Shown in pieces: positions 1-11,500 of a stretch of 64,000 bases of DNA. Numbering within the stretch: the first letter of the stretch is position 1; each line of letters starts with the position of its first letter. The DNA lies in assembly GCA_037178855.1 (NCBI GenBank), contig JASJZC010000006.1, positions 8,598,501 to 8,662,500 on the forward strand, given 5' to 3'. This stretch comes from Oscheius sp. JU75 (Eukaryota > Nematoda > Chromadorea > Rhabditida > Rhabditidae). Below the pieces are notes generated by a model. It worked only from the letters and a program-made list of their open reading frames with translations. It was not told where the DNA came from and did not search any database. The position numbers were made by a program, and so were the translations under genes.

Positions 1-1990
1 CTTCGGCGCGGCATAAGCCTTCTGTCCAACTGAAAAATTTTTAGCGATTCCGTCTCTCTGTCTCTCTGTTTTTCTGTCCCTCTGTCTGACTCACGTCGTC
101 CTCATGATGCTCCTCTTCCTCTTCGACTTCCTCGTCCTTCAATTCCTCCTCCTTCTTGCTCTTTCCCTCCCGTTTGCTCCTCTTTTCCTCCTTTTGTTTG
201 ATCAGGAACTCTCGCATCCTTTTCAGAGCCTCGGAATCTAGGTAGAGATCAATGAACGTGCCCTTCTTGGTCGACATGTTCATCTGAGCCTGTGGATCGG
301 CGTTCAGGGCTGCTGCCTTCTCCTTTTCCTTTTCTTTCTCTTTAGTATCTTGTTCCTTCTTTTTGTAGCCGAGATCTTCGGCTTTGAGTCTATCGATCAG
401 CTGCTCCAACTCTTCTTGATTTCTGAATTGAGAAGCTTCTTTAGACTGTCAGAGTTTGTAGGCCCGAACTAAGAGAAACAGAGTGACTCTTACCTGACAA
501 CGACTGTCCATGTGACTCCACTTTGATCGTCAGGTTCCTCGGAATAGATCCTGAGCCAAATTCATTGTAAGTAACCAAAGGAAAAGTTCAAACCTGATAT
601 TATACTCACAGTCCTGCTGGTACCAGTAGATTAGACCATTCTTGTCCATACCGAGAGGGATCAAACGGAGGTTATTGGCTTTGCAGGTCGTGGTCATCTG
701 GAATTCGGAACGTAAATTTTGAAGCAGGATCGAACTAGAGTTGCTCAGCGAACCGATGAGCTATGGTGCGAGCCGAACATTTTTGGCTCGAGCTGATTTC
801 GCGCCGGCTCGAAAGGATCAACAGTACCGGGTCGACTCGAGCCAAATTATAAGTTTGTCCAAAAATATATGCCTCTCCTCTAAACGCGCTTTTCTAGCAT
901 GTTTTTGAGTGTCTTCGTTGTTTATAAGTGTTTCAATGGGCTCTAAGCAAGACTACATGTACTGTTTTTGAAAAAAGTGTGACGAAACTCTCGGCTCGAG
1001 CTGCCCAAGTATAATGAGAATTCCTCGCCGCCTAAGCGCAGGCAGATGTACACCGTTACGCTGTAGAGTATTTTACATTTTACATACAAACTTCACATAC
1101 AGCACATGCAAACTCACATTTTCCTTCATTTTCGGATTATAGTCAAACTGGGCGTCACACAGTGCCTTCAGAATCTGGATTTTGCTCGAAACTGGTAGGT
1201 TGACGTAACCGTATCTAAAAAAACTTTTCTAGTAAAATGACCGTGAGAAATGTACCTCTCAACTTGAAGCAGCTGCTCTTCTGTGGTCTCACTGATCGAG
1301 AGGAACTTTTTCAGATAGTTCTCCCAGGTTTCAGCTCTCACTGACAGCATGCGTATTCTCCTCATCAGCATTAGGTGAATGTCCATCAGTTCTTTGTTCA
1401 CTAAAAGTTTGATTAGACAAAAGTAACTGGACAAAGGGAACCTCGTCCATCTGCTTCGAAAGACGTGAGAAGCGACTCGAGTTTAGTGAAGGAGAGCGGC
1501 TTCAGACCTAAAAAGTTTCATCAATAGTCATAACCATGTGCTTCACTGTCTCTCTGCTTCCTTCTGTCTCTTTCTCTTTGTCTTTCTGTTCCTCTGTCTC
1601 ACTGTCTTTCTCTTGTTGACCCACCAGTTTCGATTCGAGTTTACATAAAAACCACGAAAAAAAGATAGTTTAAATGACTCACCAATCATTGATCCGAACT
1701 TATTGAAAAAGCTGCAGACTACTGCAAAGTCTGGTTCCTTATGGAGTTGGTTCACATCGACCTGTGGAGCATGTGACTCTCTCTTAAGATTGATTTCGGC
1801 CGGAGTCTCTTCCTCATCGTCCTCCTCGTCCACGGACTCTTCCTTCTGTTCTGTCTCTACCACCAAAGGCTAAATACTCCAATTATTTCTGGAAAAATCA
1901 TCCGGAACTCACTTCTTCCTCCTTCAGAGATGTTTCCTCCTTTTCCTCTTTGGGCGGACTCTCCTCTTTGATAACTGCCTCGTCGGTCAT
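1..1990 (-). CDS. RSF1: RSF1-like remodeling and spacing factor (partial)
   Basis: Nuclear chromatin factor; in animals RSF1 pairs with the ISWI ATPase SNF2H to space nucleosomes. Nine exons can be chained on the minus strand: 1990-1913, 1869-1683, 1507-1442, 1400-1256, 1214-1118, 697-594, 550-494, 422-95 and 29-1. The start at 1990 opens an acidic leader. Then come the family hallmarks PDFAVVCSFFNKFG, the KELMDIHLMLMRRI helix, the block LKALCDAQFDYNPK, and LIPLGMDKNGLIYWYQQD followed by SEEPDDQSG. These match the order in human RSF1. A Lys/Glu-rich region follows and the gene runs off the left edge, so the PHD finger is not in the window. Introns are 41-60 nt except two longer ones. The donors GTTCCC (after 1442) and GTTTGA (after 594) are non-consensus but are needed to keep frame. 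It is divergent from TSC1, with about 1.1 kb between the starts. Identification rests on recognised motifs, not a search. Confidence 0.85.
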
Positions 1991-3071
1991 CTAAAAGACT
2001 TATATCACTATGAAAAAGACGATAATAAAAGTGAGAGTTATGAGATAACTGCTGGAAATTTAAAAAAGAGGCATGTGCGTCCGCATGAAATCAAAACCTG
2101 CCGGCTTGGACAGACCGGGCAGTGGCCGTTCGTGCCAGGACCCAGGTGACCACATGAACAAAAACAGTTTGAAGCAGGCTTTACCGCATTTATCATTTTG
2201 TTGTTGAAATTTTGGGGGGATTACTTACGTTTTTGCTCCAGAGGAAGTGCAATTGAACTATCGATATTTTTGTACGTTGTGTTCCTTTCTCGCTTGCTTC
2301 GCTTTCTCGATTTCTCGGAATTTGCAAATTTTTGTGTTGCTTTTCTATAAAGCGATTCATGAAAGTACTTTGAAAAAGTATACTGAACCCATTGAGGCGA
2401 TATAGAACGTGTTTCCATTGAATGCTCAGTCAGATTCTATAGCTTTCTTGACTGACAGTATTCTCTTCCTGGTAAGCTGTAAGAATTCGATAAGTATTAG
2501 TAAATGAGTCTCTCAACAAAGATATAATGTGAGTGAGATTCTGCTGGCTGTCTGACAAGGTGTAAAGGATTGATAGACCTGGCATAGACGAGCTACCCAC
2601 TTTGCCTCTGTCAAGATCTTATTTTGTTTTCTGAGCCTGTCCCTATCTTCCGGTAACATTTGCATCCTGTCACTACAAATGTAAAACTAAAAGTAAACTT
2701 CTTCCTATCGACACCAGTGATTCCGAAGAATGCTCTGAGAGACAGGATGTAAAGAATGTACCAAATTATCTCAAATCCCTCCTCCCGCTGTCGTGTTAGT
2801 TTCTGCCATCCGATAAGCGTAATAACCGTCCGATTGTGGATCGGACAGTAACGAATTACCGGACGGTCAAAGCAGAATACAGCCGTCATGCTATATGTAT
2901 CCAATCTTTATCAATTGAACTGCTCAGATTTCTTCTCATTGTGTTGCATTATCCATGCACTATAATTTGCCTTGTCAGGGTTTTATCCTGCCCCAATCGA
3001 TATACCTCTCCGAGTTTGTAAGACTGCGATGCTTCACTTTTCAGTACTAAACGTGAGGTTTTCAGGGTGAC
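1991..3071. other. Intergenic region between divergent RSF1 and TSC1
   Basis: This is the shared upstream region of two head-to-head genes, and presumably carries both promoters. I see no convincing TATA box. A minus-strand open frame at 2418-2221 ends in a good donor (GTAAGTAATC). The stretch just below it, in another frame, encodes a short Cys-rich string (FCSCGHLGPG then CPVC). No splice keeps those two in one frame, so I do not call a gene. Confidence 0.5.
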
Positions 3072-6000
3072 CATGACCGACCACAAGGACAATCTAAATG
3101 TCCAGAAACAGCTTCGATTGCTGGAGTCTTTAGACTCTAAGAGTTGCGAAGATGCCAAGCAGAGTCTCATTATGCTCGTTCAACATGGTTGGATTACCGA
3201 GTAGCGTCTAGATTTGAATGGTTTAGGAAAAGGGATTCCGCAGCTGGTGGCCTACTTTTGCACGAACAGGTCCGAACGAGCTCTGGAGATCTTGTACAAG
3301 GTTGCTGATCCTTACCATATTGTGAGTCTGTCCGCCAGAGACACAGAGAGACGGAAACATTTGAAAAGGTAATTAAACACCATACAGATACTTCTGGACA
3401 CGCTAAAAGGTATGGTGAGGGACAAAAAGCTGCCAGAGGTTGTGGTCCTCTTGGCCCAAATCATCCAGAGACAGCCCAGCTGGGTCTCTCAGATCGTCAA
3501 ACACAATCTATTCACACACATCGTCACCCATCTCAAGGTAGATGTCTTCCCCTTTTGTTCTCATTCAAAACCACAGACGACGAAGCCAATTGTGGTCCGA
3601 GATGTTATCTCCGGAATGTTTTTCATGAGCATTCTTCTCCCGCTCTGTACCGATGTGCCAAATACTCCCCTCCAGGGTTTCTTCCATTTTTTTCTCCACG
3701 GCTGTGAGACTCTTGCCTTGGTAGGTTAGGTACAATGAATTGGGAAAAGATATTAGAAGTCCGGGATCCGAATCTGGACCCTGTGGAAAATAAGTTGCGC
3801 CACTTGGCACTGCGCTATTGAGGCAAAGACGCGGCAAAAAAACTGAGGTGCATATATTTTGCCGGTTGTGTCGCCATAGTCCTCTGAGAAAACATTTACT
3901 TCGAATGAAAACCATTTCCAGCTTATTGCTGCCGAAAGAGAGGAAAGGACTAGAGAAAAACTGGATCAAAACCAGAGGGAGAAGCTGGCCAAACTCATCA
4001 AGGACGAGGTCGAACCCGTGCATTGTGGTGTCGCCCTAAGAGAGTACTTCCAAGCGCTCTACGGCATTTTCCCCATCCAGTTCGTGTCCTTCCTCAAGTG
4101 AGTGAACCTTTTTGGTCGAAAACCTTCAACTTTAGACACTACTGTAACGAGAAGTCGGAAAAAAAGAAAAGTGCCGTAGTTCACATCCTGATGGCTCTCA
4201 TGAACGGGGTTCGTCTCCATCCCCACCTTATTCTGCATACCCCGGAATGGGAGCAGTCCAAATTGCGCTACGAGAACAAGGAAGATGCTGCTCATTTCCT
4301 CGATCAGATAAGACAAGTCGCCATTGGGACAATTCCGGTCCCGGTGGACTTTAGCGACGGAGAGGGATCTGATGCGGTATCACCTTCCGTCGAGGGCCAG
4401 AGCTCTAAAGGATACACCTTCACCTTTCCGGCCCTGGAACATGATTCGGCTTCTTCGACTGGAGGTAGGTGACCACTAACTTCTTTTAGTTCAACCAAAT
4501 TCGCTGAATCCTTCTTTCGAGCTCAAAACGGCTTTTCATTCTTTCCAATGCTCTGCAAAGTTGGAAGCTACAGCTTTGCAGAGCATCGGGTTTTCGGTTT
4601 CAAAATGAGATTTTTCTACTTTTCGATGCTCTGCAAAGTTTTAGTCCTTTCTATCTGTTCTACAAGTGTTCAGAACATCCGAAAGCACAAAAAAGTAGTC
4701 TTCCAGTCGAAATGCTGATTACGAAATTCCATCTTCCGGCTTCAACTTTGCAATATCGTACTTTCAGTAGCCTGGATGGACGAATCTGCCGACCTGCTCG
4801 ATATGATCAACACTCCTGGTGGTAGTCGTCCGGGGAGTCCATCCAGAAAGCCGGCTAGTGAGACCAACAGTCCAATTGTCTTGACCTCGGAGCCGAGGTC
4901 AAGGAAGCCTTCCGGAGAGTCTGGGGTCCGAACCACCCGGTTCGGAAGCATCAGCAATTCTATCTCTACTATGCTGAAACGAGGCGAGAGGAAGTCGGTA
5001 GCCGCTCCTGAAAACGCTCTCATCGAGATCGAGAGGGGCAATGAGACTGGAAGAAGGGACAGTCAGGCTGACAGCGACAACCTGTTCGATGAGGCCGAAG
5101 ACGCTCTGGATGACCTCCCGACCCATGGAATCAAAGAGCTCGCGGATAGACAAAAATTCTATGACATGGCTCCTTCGAGCAGCAACGCTGAGCCTGTTCA
5201 GACCCAGGAGAAGGAGACTCTGTCTCCTATTCCAAGCGAGGAAATCTCACGACGTCCGACAGCGGAAGACATAGTCGATGAGGCCAAGCAGACCGCGGCA
5301 AATCTTCTGGAAGCGGCCAAGGCTGCTCGTCGAGCGGTTCAGGAGAGAAAGAGACAGATGGCCGAGGCAGAACTCGAAAGTCCGCTGGCTAGCATCAGAT
5401 CCAGGTCCGTGACAGCGAATTCCGACTCCTTGAAACTAATGTATTCAGATCGGCTTCCCTGAAGCCACTTCAAATGGGACATGCTTCGGATCGCGGAAGA
5501 ACCTGTACAATGGATGCCGGCTTCCTTCAAAATGCCGGCGACAGTGACAGTGGGGAACAGAATGCGCCTGATTCGACCGATGGTCGAAGTCGTTTCTCTG
5601 TGACTTCCTACTTCAACAAACTCAATAGGTATCCAGTCTTTTTCGAACTGAGTGCGTGAAGGTCTCTTTGGGAAACTTTGACTCGTGGAAACCGCTCCTT
5701 ACCGCCAAACTAACATAAGAGGATGAAAACACCTAAACCGTGTTTTACCTTCGTCTTGCTAGAAGAATTCTGACGACTACTTTGTAACACGTTTCTTCTA
5801 GGCAACGCTTCGTCAGCGAGTGTCCTCAACGAGTCGAGATCCCGATCTCGGAGCAGGTTCCCCTCTCCGGGAGACAGCGGACACTGGAAAGGACCTTCTC
5901 CTGTCCAGATCTGAGTCAAGACGAGCCTGCCTCGACATCGGTCAGTTACTTAGGTAGCTCCATGCAAGACTTATCAGTTCCAGCGAAGATTAATTAACCA

Positions 6001-8218
6001 GATTCCTGAAGAGCCCAAGTCTCAGAACTTTTTCGACAGATTCCCTTATCTCAAACGATACCAGCCTTTGGATCTCTCTTACTGTGAGTTCTGGAAGGTT
6101 CCATAGCACGTCCAGTTTCAGTGCATCAGTTAGAAGAAAGATTTGCTGCCAGACAGGAGAAGAAACTGGATCTGTATATGGGAGCCAGTCGGGTCTACCA
6201 TAATTGTCTGAAGGATCTCGGACTCGCGGACCGACTGCCTGGAAGGATCTACGATGATATGAGTCACATTACTGAGGGCCTTCCTCTCGACAAACAGGTA
6301 CGAACAAAGAAACTTGGGTCTAACATTAATGCTGCTTGTGTGGCCTAAGTTGACCTCAAATCGACAAACAGAGTTTTGCCAAGTGATTAGTTGACAAGAC
6401 AGCTCAAGCTAAGAGAAATTGGCTCCTGTGGAGACAACTAGATGTATAGATAAAGTTCCTAGGAGAGGTTGACATGACAAGTTAGCACGGATTAGGTCCG
6501 AACACTCGCTTTAAAAGATTTACACACGTGTAGAAACGATGTGCCTTTTAGAGACAGAGACAGTGTGAGAGATTGGCTGGATGACTATAACATGTTAGCA
6601 AAGATCAGAAGCAGTTTGTCACGGACAGGATGAGTTTAAGACAGATTGACCGAGGCAGTGAGACCAGAGCAACTAGACTTGGTCCACCATTGGACAGTTA
6701 TAACGTGATAGTGGCTCACTGAAATGAATTTTTATAGAGAGACATGCTCCGAGCCCGACTTCAACTAGTCAATCAGCATCTGATGTACGAGAGGAGTTGC
6801 CGTCTGCTCCACGCACTCCGTAACCGTCGTCTTTTCGTCCAAATCACCGGCGAGAATGTAAGTCTTGAAGACAACATAAACATGGAAAAGTTCTAGAGTC
6901 TCAAGTCCCAGTTGCACTCGGAGCGGCAGAAGAACTTCACTATCCGGGAGGAGGTCGAGAGTTTGAGGAAGGGACTGACTGCCAAGAGACGAGAGATGAT
7001 CGAGATGAAAAACGCCCATCAGAGGAGAGAATACGAGATGACGGCCGAGTACAAGAAGTTGAGAATGGAGGCCTACAAGAAGGACACCCAGTTCTCCGAG
7101 CTCCAGCACATCCATCAAACCCTAGAAAGACGAGAACGCGAGTCTCGACTCAATCTGGAGAAGCATCTGAGGAGAGCAGATGACTTGGAAGTAGCTGTGA
7201 AGCGGCACGAGGGCGAGCTGGTCGTGATGAAGGATCGACAGAGCGAGTTGAGACGCTGTCACGAGGACAATGCTGCCCTCAAGGACCAGATTCTGGCTCT
7301 GGAACAGTGTGCGGACCGACTGAGAGCTCCGGACATTGAGGAGAAGCAGAAACAGGCTCTGTACGCCGAATTGGATAAGGTCACGAGAGAAAGAGAGTCA
7401 GAGAGACTATCCAAGGAAGAACTGAAGGAGAAGAACACTGGCTTGGAGCATGACTTGAGGACGGAACAGGCTAGGGCAGAGAAATTTGTCTCCGATTTGG
7501 CCAGATCTGCTAAGGTTTCAATTTTACTTAAATGGAGGCCATAGCATCAGTTTCAGATACTCCGAGAACAGAATGAGGCTGCTGAACAGCGCTTCTTGAC
7601 CCTACAACTCGTCAACGAACAAGTCAGTCAAGTTGTTCCGTCTTTTTCAGGGGCAAGACAGAAATTTGGGACTTTTCGACGCTCTGCAAAGTTGTAGAGC
7701 TGATCAAGGGATTCAGCGTTGCAGAATATCCAAAATCTAAAGAATGGGTTCCTGGGTTAATTCGGGGTGCGAAGATGTCTAGGCGCTCCCGAGGCATGAG
7801 TTGGTTTGTGTTTCAAGACAGCATTTTGGGTTTTTTCAATGTTCTGCAGAGTTGTAGCCCTTGATCTGCTCTACAACCTCGCTGGGTCGGCTTTCACAAC
7901 AGTGTTCATGGGTTTTGACGAGACTTTAAACTTTTTAGCACCTGGAGCTAATAAACGAGCTCCACGTCCAATTGGAGACGGCCAAGGACGCCGAGGCTGC
8001 CTTCAAGGCGAATTTCAAGGCTCATGACTCCCATGAAGTTCCCTCGGAGCCGATTCCTCCCCTTCTGGGAACAACAACGTGAGTTACTTCCGAATGAGAA
8101 AATGAGCAATTTGTTCAGCACGGAGCCAAGCCGAACCTTCTATCCGGCCCGAAATAATGTCGTGGAAGAGCAACTCTTCGAGTTTGATGAAGATCGCAAT
8201 CTGTCCATGGACCTGTGA
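3072..8218 (+). CDS. TSC1: TSC1 (hamartin) homologue
   Basis: Scaffold subunit of the TSC complex that stabilises TSC2 and restrains Rheb/mTORC1 at the lysosome. Sixteen exons join in frame: 3072-3187, 3227-3322, 3388-3537, 3577-3720, 3922-4097, 4136-4464, 4768-5404, 5449-5628, 5802-5940, 6002-6083, 6122-6297, 6738-6857, 6897-7514, 7557-7622, 7939-8078 and about 8120-8218. The N-terminal core has the helical-repeat signatures GKGIPQLVAYFCTN, QIIQRQPSW, FQALYGIFPIQFVSFLK and NGVRLHPHLI, in the order of human hamartin. A low-complexity Ser/Pro middle follows. The C-terminal coiled coil opens with RDMLRARLQLVNQHLMYERS and HALRNRRL, the human equivalent being RDQLLLLHNQLLYERF and HALRNRRLLRK. The stop is TGA at 8216-8218. 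The length, roughly 970 residues, is close to the usual hamartin size. Introns 4465-4767, 6298-6737 and 7623-7938 carry hairpin or tRNA-like repeats. I am confident of the family; a few exon edges could move. Confidence 0.92.
4535..4670. repeat. Intronic hairpin repeat (CTGCAAAGTT family), TSC1 intron
   Basis: TGCTCTGCAAAGTT is followed after a short loop by CTTTGCAGAGCAT, its near reverse complement. A second partial copy starts at about 4628. The same arm pair recurs in introns of at least four other genes in this window. Confidence 0.7.
7678..7900. repeat. Two more CTGCAAAGTTGTAG hairpin copies, TSC1 intron
   Basis: Copies near 7679-7735 (GCTCTGCAAAGTTGTAGAGC, then a GTTGCAGAATAT right arm) and near 7838-7885 (TTCTGCAGAGTTGTAGCCC, then CTCTACAACC). 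Both lie in the intron before the exon at 7939. Confidence 0.65.
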
Positions 8219-8528
8219 TCTCTGTCAACATAATTCTAGCTAGTTTTGGTCATAAATTATCCGGGGAGCATGTTTGTGATTTATCGAACACAGTACGACG
8301 AGTATCTGTATTTACTATCACTCTGTTCTCACTTTTCCAGAAGATAGCACGAAATTTGAAATTGGCGGCAACTTGAATTCAGGCGCGAAAAATCGAAATT
8401 TGAAATTAGGACCAGTATGCGTTCGATTCTTTTGCTCTTGTTTCTTTATACTTTCTCCTGTTTTTCTCCCACAAATCCAGCATCTTTCAGCTGAAAAAGC
8501 AAAAAAATCGACTAAAGCCCCTTGGTGG

Positions 8529-11500
8529 ATGATAATCGCAGCAAGTCTCCGAGGTTTGGCCGTCTTTTTCAAACCAATAAGACCATTTCTAGGACTAGTT
8601 AGACATCGACGCTGCTCCCAGCTGCTACACTTTTCTGATGGTTCTCTTTCTCCAGAAATTCAACAAACAAAAGTATTTCCCGTCACTTCCCCACCCAATT
8701 TTACTTTTCAGACAAGTACAGCCAAAGTCGCAGACCTTATTGGGGCCGTATTGGAGCCACCGACCAAGACGGACTTCATACAGGCCCTGAAGGAGAATAA
8801 TGTGAATCTTCGGCTCTCTGTAAGTTATTCTTTCACTCTAGTTCGTTCCTAAAAGCTGCGCATAATCGCAAAACGACTTGTCATCCGCTCTACAATTGTC
8901 TTTTTGCTCTTGTTGACAGCCGGCCGCCGAAGTACTTTGCGCCGAAGCCCATCCATATTGCGGTGCTCTGTTTAATGCATTCTGATAACTATATTCTGCC
9001 TAAAATGGTTGTTTCTTTTGCCAAAACGACGAAGGACGGACTTGACTCGGTTGCTAATTTTAAAACTGAGTATAAAGTGAGTACACTTGCTTATTTTAGG
9101 CCATTTTACTACTAATTCCATTGGGTTACGTAAATTCCGGGATAGTCAAGGTATTGCACCCACTCTACAATCGTCATAACGCATACAACTTTCCTTTGTA
9201 AATTTTCTCCTGTCGTTTTTTCCAAAGTTCGTTTGTCTTTTTGTTACTATGGTCTGTCTGGCTGCTGAATTCCTCATTTGAAGTGCTTAGAAACGAGGCA
9301 TAAAAATTATTTTAGAACTATGTTAGCCCGAAACAAGACAAAAACTTTGGTACGGAACCGAATCAGGGTCGTTTGGACACTAAGCGAGCACACTGCCACT
9401 ATATCACTTTCACAAATAAGAGAATAGCGGCGTTGTGCCTCAAACATGTCAGAATGACACAAAACTTTTGAAAACAGTAGCGCGTAATCAAACCCGGGTC
9501 GTCTGTACTAACCAAGCATGTTGCCTCTTCACTACGCGCGCGAAGTACATCAGAATGGCTTGTACACATTAACAAAGTTTTTTTTTCAGAAATCGCTTCT
9601 CTTCATCCAGACCGAATGCCCCGAATGCGATAGCTCCGACAGCAACCTCATTTCTACGGAGAACGGCGAGACAAACTGCTCAGTCTGTGGTCACGAGGGC
9701 CCCTTCTCCACCTACATAGTAAGTTTTTTTTTCACTAAGGCCTTAGAGACTGCCAAATGTTTGGTTAATCATAAAGATAAAGTTTGCCCCGTAATCTATG
9801 CCACGAGATGAATTGCATGCGGGTACTGCTTGAGGGGACTGGGCGAGTAGGTCTACATTCTAAGCTGGACAGGTGCCAAATCTGTATCCAAGAACCCCGC
9901 TTCGGCCAGCAAGTTACTACCAGTTTATCGACCTCCATGAGAGAATGATAACCTTGGTTGAGCCGAAGCGGGGTTTGGACTTGGGACCCTCCAATTAACG
10001 CTGGCGCCTGACCGAGAGAGTTGACTGTCTCGATCTTCTTGGTCGCTCTGAGCACGTCAAGAAAAGCTCTTCTTCTGCTCGTCCGCTCTCATCTGGGCTT
10101 CGGACAGTCCTTTTTGTTGCGAACGACCGCACTCTGTGACTGCTCGACCACCTCGAGTTCCTGTTGTTTCGCCTGGAGCGCCTTGCCGAGATTTTCTTTT
10201 CGCTTCTTCGGCTTCCAGAGCCTTGCTAAGGCTGTCCCGTGGAGTAAAGTATTTCCCCTCTTTTTGACGGCTTCCGCCTGCTCGAGAAATTCACCCCGAT
10301 CCGGAAGCCTCTTGACCACCGTATTCCTGATGACCTTGCTACCTGTCGCCACATTGTTCCCTGAAATGCTAAAAGGCGAGGATCTCGAACCATACGATCT
10401 GGGTTCGATCCTTTTGGGTGCTAAACTTTTTGAACAAGCTATTTCTATTCGTATAAGACATGGGAAAAGGGTGCCAAGGTAAGAAGTTGATAGATTCACA
10501 AGATTAGCTCCAAATTGGGCGATCAGCTCCCTTGTATAGCAAGTTGGGCCACTTTTCTTGGGAATAGGTTGTGTTTGTTCCTTGATGAATAATTGCGCGG
10601 TCATTATATGGAGAAACCCAATTTTCTGCACAGCTATAAGTCAAGACAATTGGCAGGTCATGTCCGTTTTGATCTCTACAAGGCGCTATAACCCTCGCCG
10701 CCCGCCTAGCTTGGCTGCTTACCCAGCCAAGCCAAGCGAACTTCCTGCACATTTTTCGACGCTTTGGTACCAGGCCCTCCCAGCCAAGTTTTTTCACCAA
10801 TCCGTTCCATTGTTTTGCCACTTTAGCCTCGTCTCTTTTTGCCAAAAATTACATCCAATCTAGCCTTCAATAATATTCGGAAAATGAAGAAAGACTGCTT
10901 AAAATGCTCGCTGGATCGTCAAAAGAAGAGTGAAGTCTCGAGCGAGCATCTTCTCCCGCTCAACGGCGGCTCCAGCTCGTCCGCCTCAGACAGCCAGGTT
11001 AATCTCCACTCCTAGTTCCTGAATAATAGCACCTCGGGACACTACTTTTCGGGTTCGCGGGCGGAAAAGAGCTGTGAGAAATGTGCGGAAGCGTTCAGGG
11101 AGACCGCTGTCCGGTTTCAAAATTATTTTGTACTTTTTCCCCCGAAGCCTCCTCAATGTGTTCCAAAATTCGTGTGCCTAGCTAACGGCTGCCGCGAATT
11201 TCGGAGCATGGCGTAGTCGGTTAGGGCCCCGATTATGGAACCAACAGTCTTTTCGATTCGAATCCCGCCGGTGACAAGTTTTTATCATCTCATGGATGAC
11301 CAGAGAACATGTTTGATTACTGTAACAGAGCCTGGTATATGGCGTAGTCGGTTAGCATTACGAATACGGAACCAAACAAGTCGGATACGACTCTTGTGCT
11401 CGCTCAAAGGCGAGGGGTGCGAACCCGGAACCGTTTGTTCCGCAGTTGAGCCTCTATCCGACCGCGCTATGCAGATTTTGGTCGCATGGCGCACTCGGTT

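Noticed and set aside
2080..2240. Cys-rich string (CSCGHLGPG...CPVC) suggesting a mitochondrial ribosomal L32-like zinc motif upstream of RSF1
   Set aside because: The only usable acceptor joins the upstream exon-like frame to a different reading frame, so the Cys string would not be translated with it. No L32 signature around it.
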